Shown here: one piece after another, positions 43,527 to 52,904 of the stretch
Layout: every line of letters starts with the position of its first letter
Position numbering within the stretch: position 1 is the stretch's first letter
NCBI GenBank assembly: GCA_039090855.1
Contig: CM077034.1
Coordinates: 227,814,701 to 227,878,700, forward strand
Direction of reading: 5' to 3'
From: Macrothele yani
Taxonomy: Eukaryota; Arthropoda; Arachnida; Araneae; Macrothelidae
Length of the DNA: 64,000 bases
Notes under the pieces: model-generated
Database searches by the model: none
Told to the model about the DNA's origin: nothing
What the model saw: only the letters and a program-made list of their open reading frames with translations
Position numbers and translations under genes: made by a program

Positions 43527-43956
43527 GGTGGTTCCACTTAAAATATCTGCCTTATGTTTCCAATGATAGAATTTCTGTACGCATTTTCTTCGCAGTAAAT
43601 GTATTACCAAGGATGAAAATTTGCACATCGATAAAACTGACTTTAAGTTATAGCATAGGATTCTTAATTCTTGCTAAAACATAACCATGTTTATACTGAA
43701 AATCGATAATTTTTCTTTGAGTATTGTTCAGATGGCGCTACCTGTACATTGATGACGTCAGCAGACAAACAAATGTTAGATTGCTTCTTTACGGCTGTGT
43801 TTTGGCAAGTATTAAGAATCGCATGCTATAACGTAAAGTTAGTTTTATAGATGTGCAAATTTTCATCCTTGGGAATACATTAACTGTGAAGAAAACGTGT
43901 ACAGAAGTTTTAACATTGGAAACATAACCCAGAGATTTTATGTGGAACCACCTTAA
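43523..43956. mobile_element. TTAA-flanked foldback MITE, copy 3
   Basis: TTAA at 43,523 and 43,953. Ends TTAAGGTGGTTCCACTTAAA and its complement GTGGAACCACCTTAA. Inner segments such as GATGAAAATTTGCACATCGA pair with TAGATGTGCAAATTTTCATC. It is diverged from copies 1 and 2 and in a different context, so it is an independent insertion. Confidence 0.85.
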
Positions 43957-44495
43957 GTGCAATATCGAAATGCTTTTTCATTATTATTTTTTTCAAATAT
44001 GGCATGTGCTAATAATTATTACGTTCTCTGAGTCTTTCGCAGTGGAAGATGAGCTCGTGACGGTTCACTTTGGGGTCATCCATTTCACGTAAATTCACCA
44101 AATTTCAGGATAAATGGTTACTTGACCATTTTAATTTTTTTGTGTGTGTTCTCACCATAGTTAGTACAGTTAGTAAGTAAACCAAAATAATTTTAATTTT
44201 TTATCTTACCTGCCACCATTTTGGAAATGGACCTATTTTTATTTGCGACAACAGACGAAAATTCGGGTTTTTGGACTGTTCACAGAAATGGCTAAAACTA
44301 CTTAAGATAACTTAACGAAGATAACTTAAATGAAGTGGCTTTAACTACTTAAGATAACTTAACGAACTTTTTCACTATGAAAGTAGACATTTTGAGCTTT
44401 CAGAAAAGATATTTAAGTCGTGTGTAGCTTTTAGTCGGGGTAGAGTAAAATGGACTTAAATTCGGCAAATGTGATTTTTGCAAAATCGCCATGCT
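43957..44495. other. Stretch without gene; short direct repeat
   Basis: AACTACTTAAGATAACTTAA followed by CGAA occurs twice (about 44,297 and 44,344). Otherwise AT-rich sequence with no recognisable content. Confidence 0.6.
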
Positions 44496-44499
44496 TACG

Positions 44500-44870
44500 T
44501 AGCTTGTAGGTCAGATAGGGAGATTAAGTAGATTCCCCGTAACATCATATTCATTCAATACCTTCCACAGAAGTGTCTTATTTACTCGATCACATGCTTT
44601 CCCTAAATCTATGAAGGCAGTAAAAAACTTTCTAACCAACAGCCAGATACTTTTCAATCATCATGCGTAGCGCAAAAATTTGGTTAGTGCAGCCTTTACC
44701 AGGCATAAAACCACTCTGAACATCCCACACTTTCTTTGATGTAAGACCTCGTACCTTTTCAACAATGACCTTACAAACACTTTCCCTGGTACACTCTAGT
44801 AAATTATACATAAACTCTAGTAAATTATACATAATGGACTTCTCTATTAATCTTTCCTTTGTTTTGTTGA
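44500..44870 (-). pseudogene. Non-LTR retrotransposon reverse transcriptase fragment
   Basis: On the minus strand the frame reads CTRESVCKVIVEKVRGLTSK then VWDVQSGFMPGKGCTNQIFA and LRMMIEKYLAVG. The motif QSGFxPGxGCTxQIFxLRMxxEKYL is reverse-transcriptase motif 2/3 of LINE-type elements. Beyond a frame change the complement of 44,500-44,640 continues with a degenerate FIDLGKACDRVNK and NEYDVTGN region. No catalytic FADD block is present. Fragments of the same kind lie at 47.5 and 50.2 kb. Confidence 0.85.
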
Positions 44871-44874
44871 AGTG

Positions 44875-45600
44875 CATATAAAACTTAGTGTGTAACTATC
44901 GCAAAAACAAGATATATAGTTTTAGCTCTGTGTGGACATTTTATATTGTATAACAAACTAACATCAGAAAAATCTTCCTGATTTTTTTTTTGGCAAGCTT
45001 CTGGTTTTTCGTTAAATTTAGTTGGCAGCTGTGCGTGCGGATTTTTCGTAACATTACGAATTTTCGGTTGAAATTACGGAAGTACGGACATGTCGAGGAA
45101 ATTACGGAAAATCGCCATATCATTTTTTCTGCTTCGGAAACATGCAGGAGATCCTTGCGCGGAACTTCGCTTTTTCGTCGTCAGTTGGATTATTCTCGAG
45201 ATCGACGTTCTACTGAATGGAATTTGAGGAAGGATTAGTTGGGGATCATTTTCCCGTCGCGAGACGGAATTCCGTCTTTCAAAACTTTCGAAAACGGAAT
45301 TCAGACGGAGAAGATTTCTTCCGTAATCGTAATAGTTTTTTTATTCGCGATGTTGTTGCTGTCCCGTATTGTTGTCAAATATTATTTTTTTGAATAAATA
45401 TATGTAATTCAGTTTGAAAATGGGAGAAAAATTTCCGAAAACGGAAGTCGGACGGGTCGCAAATTTCTTGCGCAATCGTAATATATATTTTTTGTATGAT
45501 GATTCTACTGTCCCATATCGTTTTTAAATAATTTATCTTCCCTTCCCATGAATGTTTGTATTTCAGTTTGCTAAGTGAGGGAAATTTTTCCGAAAATGGA
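44875..45600. other. Stretch without gene; short palindrome
   Basis: GACGGAATTCCGTC (about 45,253) is a perfect 14-base palindrome. A degenerate repeat of about 140 bp around TTTCCGAAAACGGAAG (45,295, 45,430, 45,585) leads into the 156-bp array. Confidence 0.55.
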
Positions 45601-45689
45601 AGTGACGAAGTTAAATTTGTAAGAAAGGATGCACGTGTTGAAATTCCTTTATCTAAGGTAGTGAAAGCATCTTTATTATATAATTACGG

Positions 45690-47272
45690 TCCTCAGACTG
45701 AAAGTTCTTTCAATAACATGGATGAAACTATAATCATAAAGCCAGGGGAAGCGAACATCAAAACCTATTTAACCCTACAGACTATGAAATACAAACTTAA
45801 AACATAGAGTAAGTCTACCGTTCAGTTCATCAGTAAAATGGGTTATACAGGAGAAGTAGTTGATTTCAATAACATGGATGAAATTATAATCATAAAGCAA
45901 GGGAAGTGAACATCAAAACCTACTTAACCCTACAGACTATGAAATACAAACTTAAAACATAAAGTAAGTCTACCGTTCAGTTCTTCAGTAAAATGGGTTA
46001 TACAGGAGAAGTAGTTGATTTAAATAACATGGATGAAATTATAATCATAAAGCCGGGGAAAGTGAACATCAAAACCTATTTAACCCTACAGACTATGAAA
46101 TACAAACTTAAAACATAAAGTAAGTCTACCGTTCAGTTCTTCAGTAAAAAGGGTTATACAGGAGAAGTAGTTGATTTCAATAACATGGATGAAATTATAA
46201 TCATAAAGCCGGGGAAAGTGAACATCAAAACCTATTTAACCCTACAGACTATGAAATACAAACTTAAAACATTGAGTAAGTCTACCGTTCAGTTCTTCAG
46301 TAAAATGGGTTATACAGGAGAAGTAGTTGATTTAAATAACATGGATGAAATTATAATCATAAAGCCGGGGAAAGTGAACATCAAAACCTATTTAACCCTA
46401 CAGACTATGAAATACAAACTTAAAACATAGAGTAAGTCTACCGTTCAGTTCTTCAGTAAAATGGGTTATACAGGAGAAGTAGTTGATTTCAATAACATGG
46501 ATGAAATTATAATCATAAAGCCGGGGAAAGTGAACATCAAAACCTATTTAACCCTACAGACTATGAAATACAAACTTAAAACATAAAGTAAGTCTACCGT
46601 TCAGTTCTTCAGTAAAATGGGTTATACAGGAGAAGTAGTTGATTTAAATAACATGGATGAAATTATAATCATAAAGCCGGGGAAAGTGAACATCAAAACC
46701 TATTTAACCCTACAGACTATGAAATACAAACTTAAAACATAAAGTAAGTCTACCGTTCAGTTCTTCAGTAAAATGGGTTATACAGGAGAAGTAGTTGATT
46801 TCAATAACATGGATGAAATTATAATCATAAAGCCGGGGAAAGTGAACATCAAAACCTATTTAACCCTACAGACTATGAAATACAAACTTAAAACATAGAG
46901 TAAGTCTACCGTTCAGTTCTTCAGTAAAATGGGTTATACAGGAGAAGTAGTTGATTTAAATAACATGGATGAAATTATAATCATAAATCCGGGGAAAGTG
47001 AACGTCAAAACCTATTTAACCCTACAGACTATGAAATACAAACTTAAAACATAAAGTAAGTCTACCGTTCAGTTCTTCAGTAAAATGGGTTATACAGGAG
47101 AAGTAGTTGATTTCAATAACATGGATGAAATTATAATCATAAACCCGGGGAAAGTGAACATCAAAAACTATTTAACCCTACAGACTATGAAATACAAACT
47201 TAAAACATAGAGTAAGTCTACCGTTCAGTTCATCAGTAAAATGGGTTATACAGGAGAAGTAGTTGATTTCAA
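45690..47272. repeat. 156-bp satellite, about 10.5 units, arranged as dimers
   Basis: Units start with AAGTCTACCGTTCAGTTC at 45,811, 45,966, 46,122, 46,278, 46,434, 46,590, 46,746, 46,902, 47,058 and 47,214 (partial). An earlier partial copy starts near 45,700. GATTTCAATAAC and GATTTAAATAAC forms alternate strictly, so the real period is a 312-bp dimer. Each unit carries a frame MDEIIIIKPGKVNIKTYLTL ending in TAA or TAG, except one where TTG lets two units join. The regular stops argue against coding. Confidence 0.93.
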
Positions 47273-47494
47273 CTCTGCCAAATTTGAAGGCATTAAGAGA
47301 AACAGAGAACACGCATGCAACCTTCTGTGGTGTTGACATTCTGATTGAGCTCATGTGCGGTCTGTCGGGATGTTAACATTAAGTGATGCACGCACATGAG
47401 CAGTGCATGATAAAAAACTTTGAATGATTCCCTCTGCGATGGCGCAAATGAGGGGTGAATATAATACATACTTTCTGAGATATAAAGTTCTTAT

Positions 47495-47690
47495 TTGGGA
47501 TATTTTCCATTTGGACTCCTCGTATCATCATCTTCACTGTCAACCATCCACTGCTGGATGAAAGTCCCCCCAAGTTTCTTCCACAGGGCTCTTTGTCTTG
47601 CACAGGTCCCCGCATGCTTTCGAATTTCATTCACCCATCTCCCACTTCGTCTATATATCTCATGTGATTCTATCATAAAATTCACATACC
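47495..47690 (-). pseudogene. LINE C-terminal fragment
   Basis: The minus-strand frame reads YRRSGRWVNEIRKHAGTCAR and QRALWKKLGGTFIQQWMVDS. The pattern RWxxEIxxxAG...R..WKxLGxxxxQQW is that found at the very end of the ORF2 of many animal LINEs. It probably belongs with the fragments at 44.5 and 50.2 kb. Confidence 0.7.
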
Positions 47691-47699
47691 ATTACATGA

Positions 47700-48270
47700 C
47701 TACAAGGTTCTTCACAAAGACGCTTAAACTTCTGTAAGTTTTCTGTTATACACATTATAAGTGGGTACAGTCTGTTACAAGTAGAAAATACAACATAGAG
47801 CTCCAAGTGGAATGAAACTTAACCGACAACCAAGAAAGGGATATAATATTGCACAAGACAGTGCATGTAGTACTCTTAATTCAAGAATTCTTTTAATTGT
47901 TATCTGGAAAACATTTCCCTACTCTATACGAAGTCAACACTATTCCAATTCACCCTAAGAGTGTACTACTGGGAAAGGCAGGAGAAACTTATCACATCTC
48001 GTTGTGGAACGCAAGAACGGTATCCATCCGCGTCAATCTGCTCTCCTACTGTTTCCTTTCTGATCCCCCCACCAACCCATCTCACAAGCAGTGGGGGTCT
48101 GGGGAAGGACGAACTGCTTCCCCTCATGCCTGTTTAAGTAACACACCCTTCAAGTTTCCCCGATTGTCAATTAATTGCCTCTGTGTTGTTAATGTTGAGA
48201 AAGGTCTTCCACTCCTTCCTCCTGTCCGAGTTGTATCCCAAGTGGGCGGAAACAGCCGAAAGTGCGAAGC
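47700..48270. other. Stretch with an unidentified open frame
   Basis: A plus-strand frame of 152 codons (47,897-48,355) begins MLSGKHFPTLYEVNTIPIHP and runs into the following tandem repeat. I recognise no domain. The last third is repeat sequence, so any coding claim would rest on the first 100 codons only. A decayed transposon is as likely as a gene. Confidence 0.4.
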
Positions 48271-48271
48271 T

Positions 48272-49606
48272 CTTGATTCAGAAACTTCTCAGAACAAATT
48301 TAATTCTGAAAGAGCTCTAACTTCTGGAATTTTTTTAGACAGCAATTTTGTCTGATAAACTGTTGAGCAAACAAAAATGGATTCTAAGCAACAATTCTAA
48401 TGGTTTTTGCTCTAAACGATAGGGACTATTTTTCGTAGCGGAGGTAGCTGTTTCGTATCCTTCATACTGGTTCACTGTTAGGTTGATTCGGAGTATAACG
48501 TGGGCGCAGTGATCTGAGCGTTGGCTTCTGATCATTCGTCCGAAAGGGCTTGATTCAGCAACTTCTGAGAACAAATTTAATTCTGAAAGAGCTCTAACTT
48601 CTGGAATTTTTTTAGACAGCAATTTTGTCTGATAAACTGTTGAGCAAACAAAAATGGATTCTAAGCAACAATTCTAATGGTTTTTGCTCTAAACGATAGG
48701 GACTATTTTTCGTAGCGGAGGTAGCTGTTTCGTATCCTTCATACTGGTTCACTGTTAGGTTGATTCGGAGTATAACGTGGGCGCAGTGGTCTGAGCGTTG
48801 ACTTCTGATCATTCGTCCAAAAGGGCTTGATTCAGCAACTTCTCAGAACAAATTTAATTCTGAAAGAGCTCTAACTTCTGGAATTTTTTTTTAGACAGCA
48901 GTTTTGTCTGATAAACTGTTGAGCAAACAAAAATGGATTCTAAGCAACAATTCTAATGGTTTTTGCTCTAAACGATAGGGACTATTTTTCGTAGCGGAGG
49001 TAGCTGTTTCGTATCCTTCATACTGGTTCACTGTTAGGTTGATTCGGAGTATAACGTGGGCGCAGTGGTCTGAGCGTTGACTTCTGATCATTCGTCCGAA
49101 AGGGCTTGATTCAGCAACTTCTCAGAACAAATTTAATTCTGAAAGAGCTCTAACTTCTGGAATTTTTTTTTAGACAGCAATTTTGTCTGATAAACTGTTG
49201 AGCAAACAAAAATGGATTCTAAGCAACAATTCTAATGGTTTTTGCTCTAAACGATAGGGACTATTTTTCGTAGCGGAGGTAGCTGTTTCGTATCCTTCAT
49301 ACTGGTTCACTGTTAGGTTGATTCGGAGTATGACGTGGGCGCAGTGGTCTGAGCGTTGGCTTCTGATCATTCGTCCGAAAGGGCTTGATTCAGCAACTTC
49401 TCAGAACAAATTTAATTCTAAAAGAGCTCTAACTTCTGGAATTTTTTTTTAGACAGCAATTTTGTCTGATAAACTGTTGAGCAAACAAAAATGGATTCTA
49501 AGCAACAATTCGAATGATTTTTGCTCTAAACGATAGGGACTATTTTTCGTAGCGGATGTAGCTGTTTTCGTATCCTTCATACTGGTTCACTGTTAGGTTG
49601 ATTCGG
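48272..49606. repeat. Tandem repeat of 277-279 bp, 5 units, carrying half a SINE
   Basis: Units begin CTTGATTCAG(C/A)AACTTCT at 48,272, 48,549, 48,826, 49,105 and 49,384. The last 60 or so bases of each (GTGGGCGCAGTGGTCTGAGC to CATTCGTCCGAAAGG) are the 5' half of the SINE, including its A box. In the fifth unit the SINE continues to its full length. The amplification therefore happened after the SINE inserted. Confidence 0.93.
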
Positions 49607-49822
49607 AGTATAGTGTGGGCGCAGTGGTCTGAGCGTTGGCTTCTGATCATTCGTCCGAAAGGGGTCCGGGTTCGAATCCCGGTGAGGTATGGATGTTATG
49701 TTTGTCTCACGGCACTGGCTCTCTCCCTTCCCTGGAACCAGTGACTCTAAATTAGGGACGGGAGACTGCATACAGCTCATTGAATTGTTCACGGTGCTCG
49801 TTAATCCTCCAATAAAAAAACC
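49607..49822 (+). mobile_element. tRNA-derived SINE, full copy at end of tandem
   Basis: GGGCGCAGTGGTCTGAGCGT (A box), GGGTTCGAATCCCGG (B box), ACCAGTGACTCTAAATTAGG and a tail of AATAAAAAAACC. It matches the copy at 21,320 over its whole length with scattered changes. It is the source of the SINE pieces in the preceding tandem units. Confidence 0.9.
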
Positions 49823-49824
49823 AA

Positions 49825-50170
49825 ACATTGTGTGCCGTATCCAAGTTAGCCCTAATGGCTGGACACCATATACATCCACATAGAAGTACGATACAACTTT
49901 TGACCAAAAGGCTCTCAATAAAGTAGAATAAAGCTAACTTATAACTAATAACATATTAAGACCATATCAGCACGCAGACGGAGAACTGCTTCAAGCGATA
50001 TCGAACATAGGTTTATGAACGAACTACCGATGTAGGGTCGAAGACACACTTCGGTAAGTAACATTTTTAGGACTTTTTAACTGAATTGTATCTGAATTGA
50101 ATAACTTAATGCCCCACCGCATACTGTACTCACTTAAAACGTGTATAACAGAAAACTTAGAGACGTTAAA
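49825..50170. other. Stretch without recognisable gene
   Basis: Nothing recognisable on either strand. Confidence 0.55.
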
Positions 50171-50174
50171 GCAT

Positions 50175-50830
50175 CTTTGTGAAGATCCCACTTGGTCTTC
50201 TTCTGTGTCTTTTCTTGTCGCTTGGAATCCAGTCTAGAATTTCTGTTGTCCATTGGTGGTCTGTTCTGGCAACGTGTCCAGCCCATTACCACTTCAGGGA
50301 TTTCACTCTGATCATGATGTTGTCCACTCTCGTCATTTTCCTTATCCAGGAGTTCCTCTTTTTAGCTCTCCTGGTTACCCCAAGCATGCATCTCTCCATG
50401 CTACTTTGAGTTGTCTGCAGTCTTCGCATGTCTTTTTTAGTTAAGGTCCACGTCACTGCTCCCTACGTAAGCACTGGAAGGATGCATTGATTAAACACTT
50501 TTCTTTTAAGACATAATGTCATATTGCTCTTAAAAATTGTACTGTTTCTTCCAAATGCTCTCCAGGCAAGTTTTGTATGTTGATTAATTTCTTTATCACT
50601 GTGATCTATGCTTGATATATCTCATCTGAAGTCCAAGATAAACGTTGGTATTTGTTATATCCAGATTTTCCTCATCAATCAATAAATCTTTCTTTCTTGT
50701 AAAAGCATTGCATATCAATTTTGTCTTCTGAAAGTTCATTTTTAATCCCATTTCTTTGCTCTTGTCAGCAAGTTCCTGACGCCATGTATAGAGTCTGCAA
50801 ATCCACAACCCTAAGGCATCAAAACATCAT
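50175..50830 (-). pseudogene. Non-LTR retrotransposon ORF2 C-terminal fragment
   Basis: The minus strand from 50,808 reads LYTWRQELADKSKEMGLKMN then FQKTKLICNAFTRKKDLLID and TNTNVYLGLQM, the region just after the catalytic FADD of LINE reverse transcriptases. After frame changes it continues LAWRAFGRNSTIFKSNM, CILPVLTYGAVTWTLTKKDM-like sequence, MERCMLGVTRRAKKRNSWI and LKWQWAGHVAR-like sequence near 50,280. The RNA-directed polymerase core is missing and several stops occur. Confidence 0.85.
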
Positions 50831-50834
50831 CGAT

Positions 50835-51470
50835 GTATTAACGATGGAAGAGTTATACATTTCTTAAAAAAAAACTCTCAATGTTGTATGTAACTATTTA
50901 AACATACCTGCCAAGTTTCACGGTATACCTGTAAAAGTTGTGGTAATTCTTCTTATTTTATAGGTATTTACGGATGACATATCTATATATTAATTCTATA
51001 AGCTTTTTTACTGTGAGTCCTGTTTTGGGAGAACGGCTGAACGTAAAGATATGGTCGAGGTGTCAAAATAAAGGTCTTGCCATGTAGATGTGCCAGTCGA
51101 AGAGAAAAATGAGATTGGGGCAACGGTTCGGGCGTTGTGGGGCGGCAAAGTTCTCATGTAAAGTCTATGGGAGAAGCGTGCGGTTGACTCACGCGCTGTT
51201 GAAGGCGAAAGCATGGAGGGACTGAGATAGTCCAAAGTCTCTTTCCTGAGCAAACCGTTGCGCAAAACAACGCTAGAAGGCAATGGTATGAAAGTTCTTC
51301 TAATCGGAACAGAGAACACTCTCGAAGACCTGATTGCGTTATGCCGTTGGACTGTGTGATGTATACATACAATTTAATATTCATTCGATACAGTTTATTC
51401 ACGTAGGTAAGACGTTTCCCATTATGTAAAGATGTAAATAAACATTCCGTTGACCACTGTTAGTGAAAAT
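50835..51470. other. Stretch without recognisable gene
   Basis: Two minus-strand open frames near 51,008-51,402 overlap and resemble nothing that I know. GC content rises at 51,040-51,340. No repeat was recognised. Confidence 0.5.
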
Positions 51471-51473
51471 ATT

Positions 51474-51540
51474 ACGGGCGACTACTTATAGCCCATTAAG
51501 TTGCTCATGGTAATCGTTAAACCTTCAGTCAAAAAAGAAA
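51474..51540 (+). mobile_element. SINE 3' fragment
   Basis: GGGCGACTACTTATAGCCCA, GCTCATGGTAATCGTTAAAC and a CAAAAAAG tail match the 3' third of the SINE at 21,320. The tRNA-like head is absent. Confidence 0.8.
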
Positions 51541-51636
51541 AATTACGAACCTGGATTATTGACTTTACAGAAGTGGTTAAATGAATTTGTCAATCAAATA
51601 AAGTTTACAATTGTTGTTTCATAAGAGTTTATTCTT

Positions 51637-51950
51637 TTCAAAAAAAAAAAAAAAAAAAGTAGCTGTCGATTTCAACGGGTTTCGTCTAGTTTTACAGATT
51701 TCATTTTTGTTTCTAGCTTTTTTTACACGTCACTGCAATTTTGAGGGATACTATGTGTCCTCAAGCACCCATAGTTCCTGTATATTCTGATTTACGTGAT
51801 CATAATTTCAGCCATTTCTACTTTTCCAACCCCATTTACTCATAGTCTTGATGAGAAAGACACAGGAGAAATGCTGTAGGTTTAGGATTGGCGATAACTG
51901 ACAAAGACAGAGAGGGGAGGGGGAGAGAGAGAGAGAGAGAGAGAGAGATG
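51637..51950. repeat. Poly-A run and GA microsatellite
   Basis: A run of about 19 A ends near 51,657. A (GA)n tract of about 13 repeats lies at 51,922-51,948. The sequence between them is without recognisable content. Confidence 0.9.
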
Positions 51951-52014
51951 TAAGATGTCAACCCCACAGACCGAAAATTGTATTCTTAAAATGTATTCTA
52001 ACATACACATTTTT

Positions 52015-52127
52015 CGAAGATGACAATCCGTTTTTTGGTGTAAATATGACAAGGATGGTAAGTCAGATAATATCGGAAAACTTGAATCCTTGTCATATTT
52101 GCACCAAAAAACGGATTGTCATCATCG
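52015..52127. repeat. 37-bp inverted repeat
   Basis: Arm GATGACAATCCGTTTTTTGG onward (52,019-52,055) pairs with the arm ending CGGATTGTCATC (52,087-52,123) with one mismatch and a 31-base spacer. Both arms also match the 3' flank of the tRNA-like repeat (near 180-215 and 52,420-52,455), so they are terminal pieces of that family in opposite orientations. Confidence 0.85.
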
Positions 52128-52507
52128 ACAAAAATTGTATGGTATTGTTTAATCCCGTATTCCATTCATGATTTATCTGCTCCTCCGGGTAATCACGGGA
52201 TAGGATTCCTAATCTCCAGATTCGCTGAACATGAATGACGGTTGCTTCGACTAGCGAATCCTGTGATGATTATATTCAAATTAATCGTAAACTTGAGACT
52301 TTGCTGTTCTGGGTGGTGTACTGGTTAGCATACGCAGGCGCTATCGGAGAAGACGGGTTCGATTCCCACTCCAGGACGACGGAATTTTCAGGTTTTCGGA
52401 TATTATCTGACTTACCATCCTTGTCATGTTTTCACCAAAATACGGATTGTCATCTTAAAACGTTTTCTTAATGTATGGTGTAATTCCGTATTCCATTCAT
52501 GGTATTC
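52087..52507 (+). repeat. tRNA-like dispersed repeat, copy 2
   Basis: It matches positions 1-259 from 52,242 onward. The tRNA-like core is at 52,304-52,379 with B box GGGTTCGATTCCC and closing CCAGGACGA. The 3' flank (CCTTGTCATG to TTCCATTCATGG, 52,420-52,507) is also found at 52,087-52,175, upstream of the core, so the element here has direct terminal repeats or is a tandem dimer with a period of about 330 bp. Confidence 0.75.
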
Positions 52508-52509
52508 TA

Positions 52510-52904
52510 ACATGTTGGTACAAAAATTAAATGACTAAATTAAAGTAAAAACTTGCTGAAATTTCTCAGTTACAAATTAATCTTTTTTCATGTGTGCGTA
52601 ATCAAATAATAATGTACTGATGAGGTAATTTTTTGTATCGAGACCATTTTGATCGTTGTGAGCAGGAAATAGCGTGAGATGTCTTTCTTATAGCATTTGA
52701 AATCTGATTAAAATTGGCAAATCATTTACATAGTAAATACCCTTTTAGCGGATATGTTCGATACATTTCATCAATGCATGTGATACATCTGTCAATCGAA
52801 GATATCAATTGAACATTCTGTGAAAACTTTTTACAGATTTCAGTTCTTCAAAGTTTGCAGGTCTTTTTACACATAGTAAACATTTCTTTTCTTGTCTTTT
52901 TTAG
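52510..52904. other. Probable intron end upstream of the last gene
   Basis: AT-rich without a frame. It ends in a pyrimidine tract, CATTTCTTTTCTTGTCTTTT then TTAG, a strong 3' splice-site form. Upstream exons of the following gene are not identifiable in this window. Confidence 0.55.
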
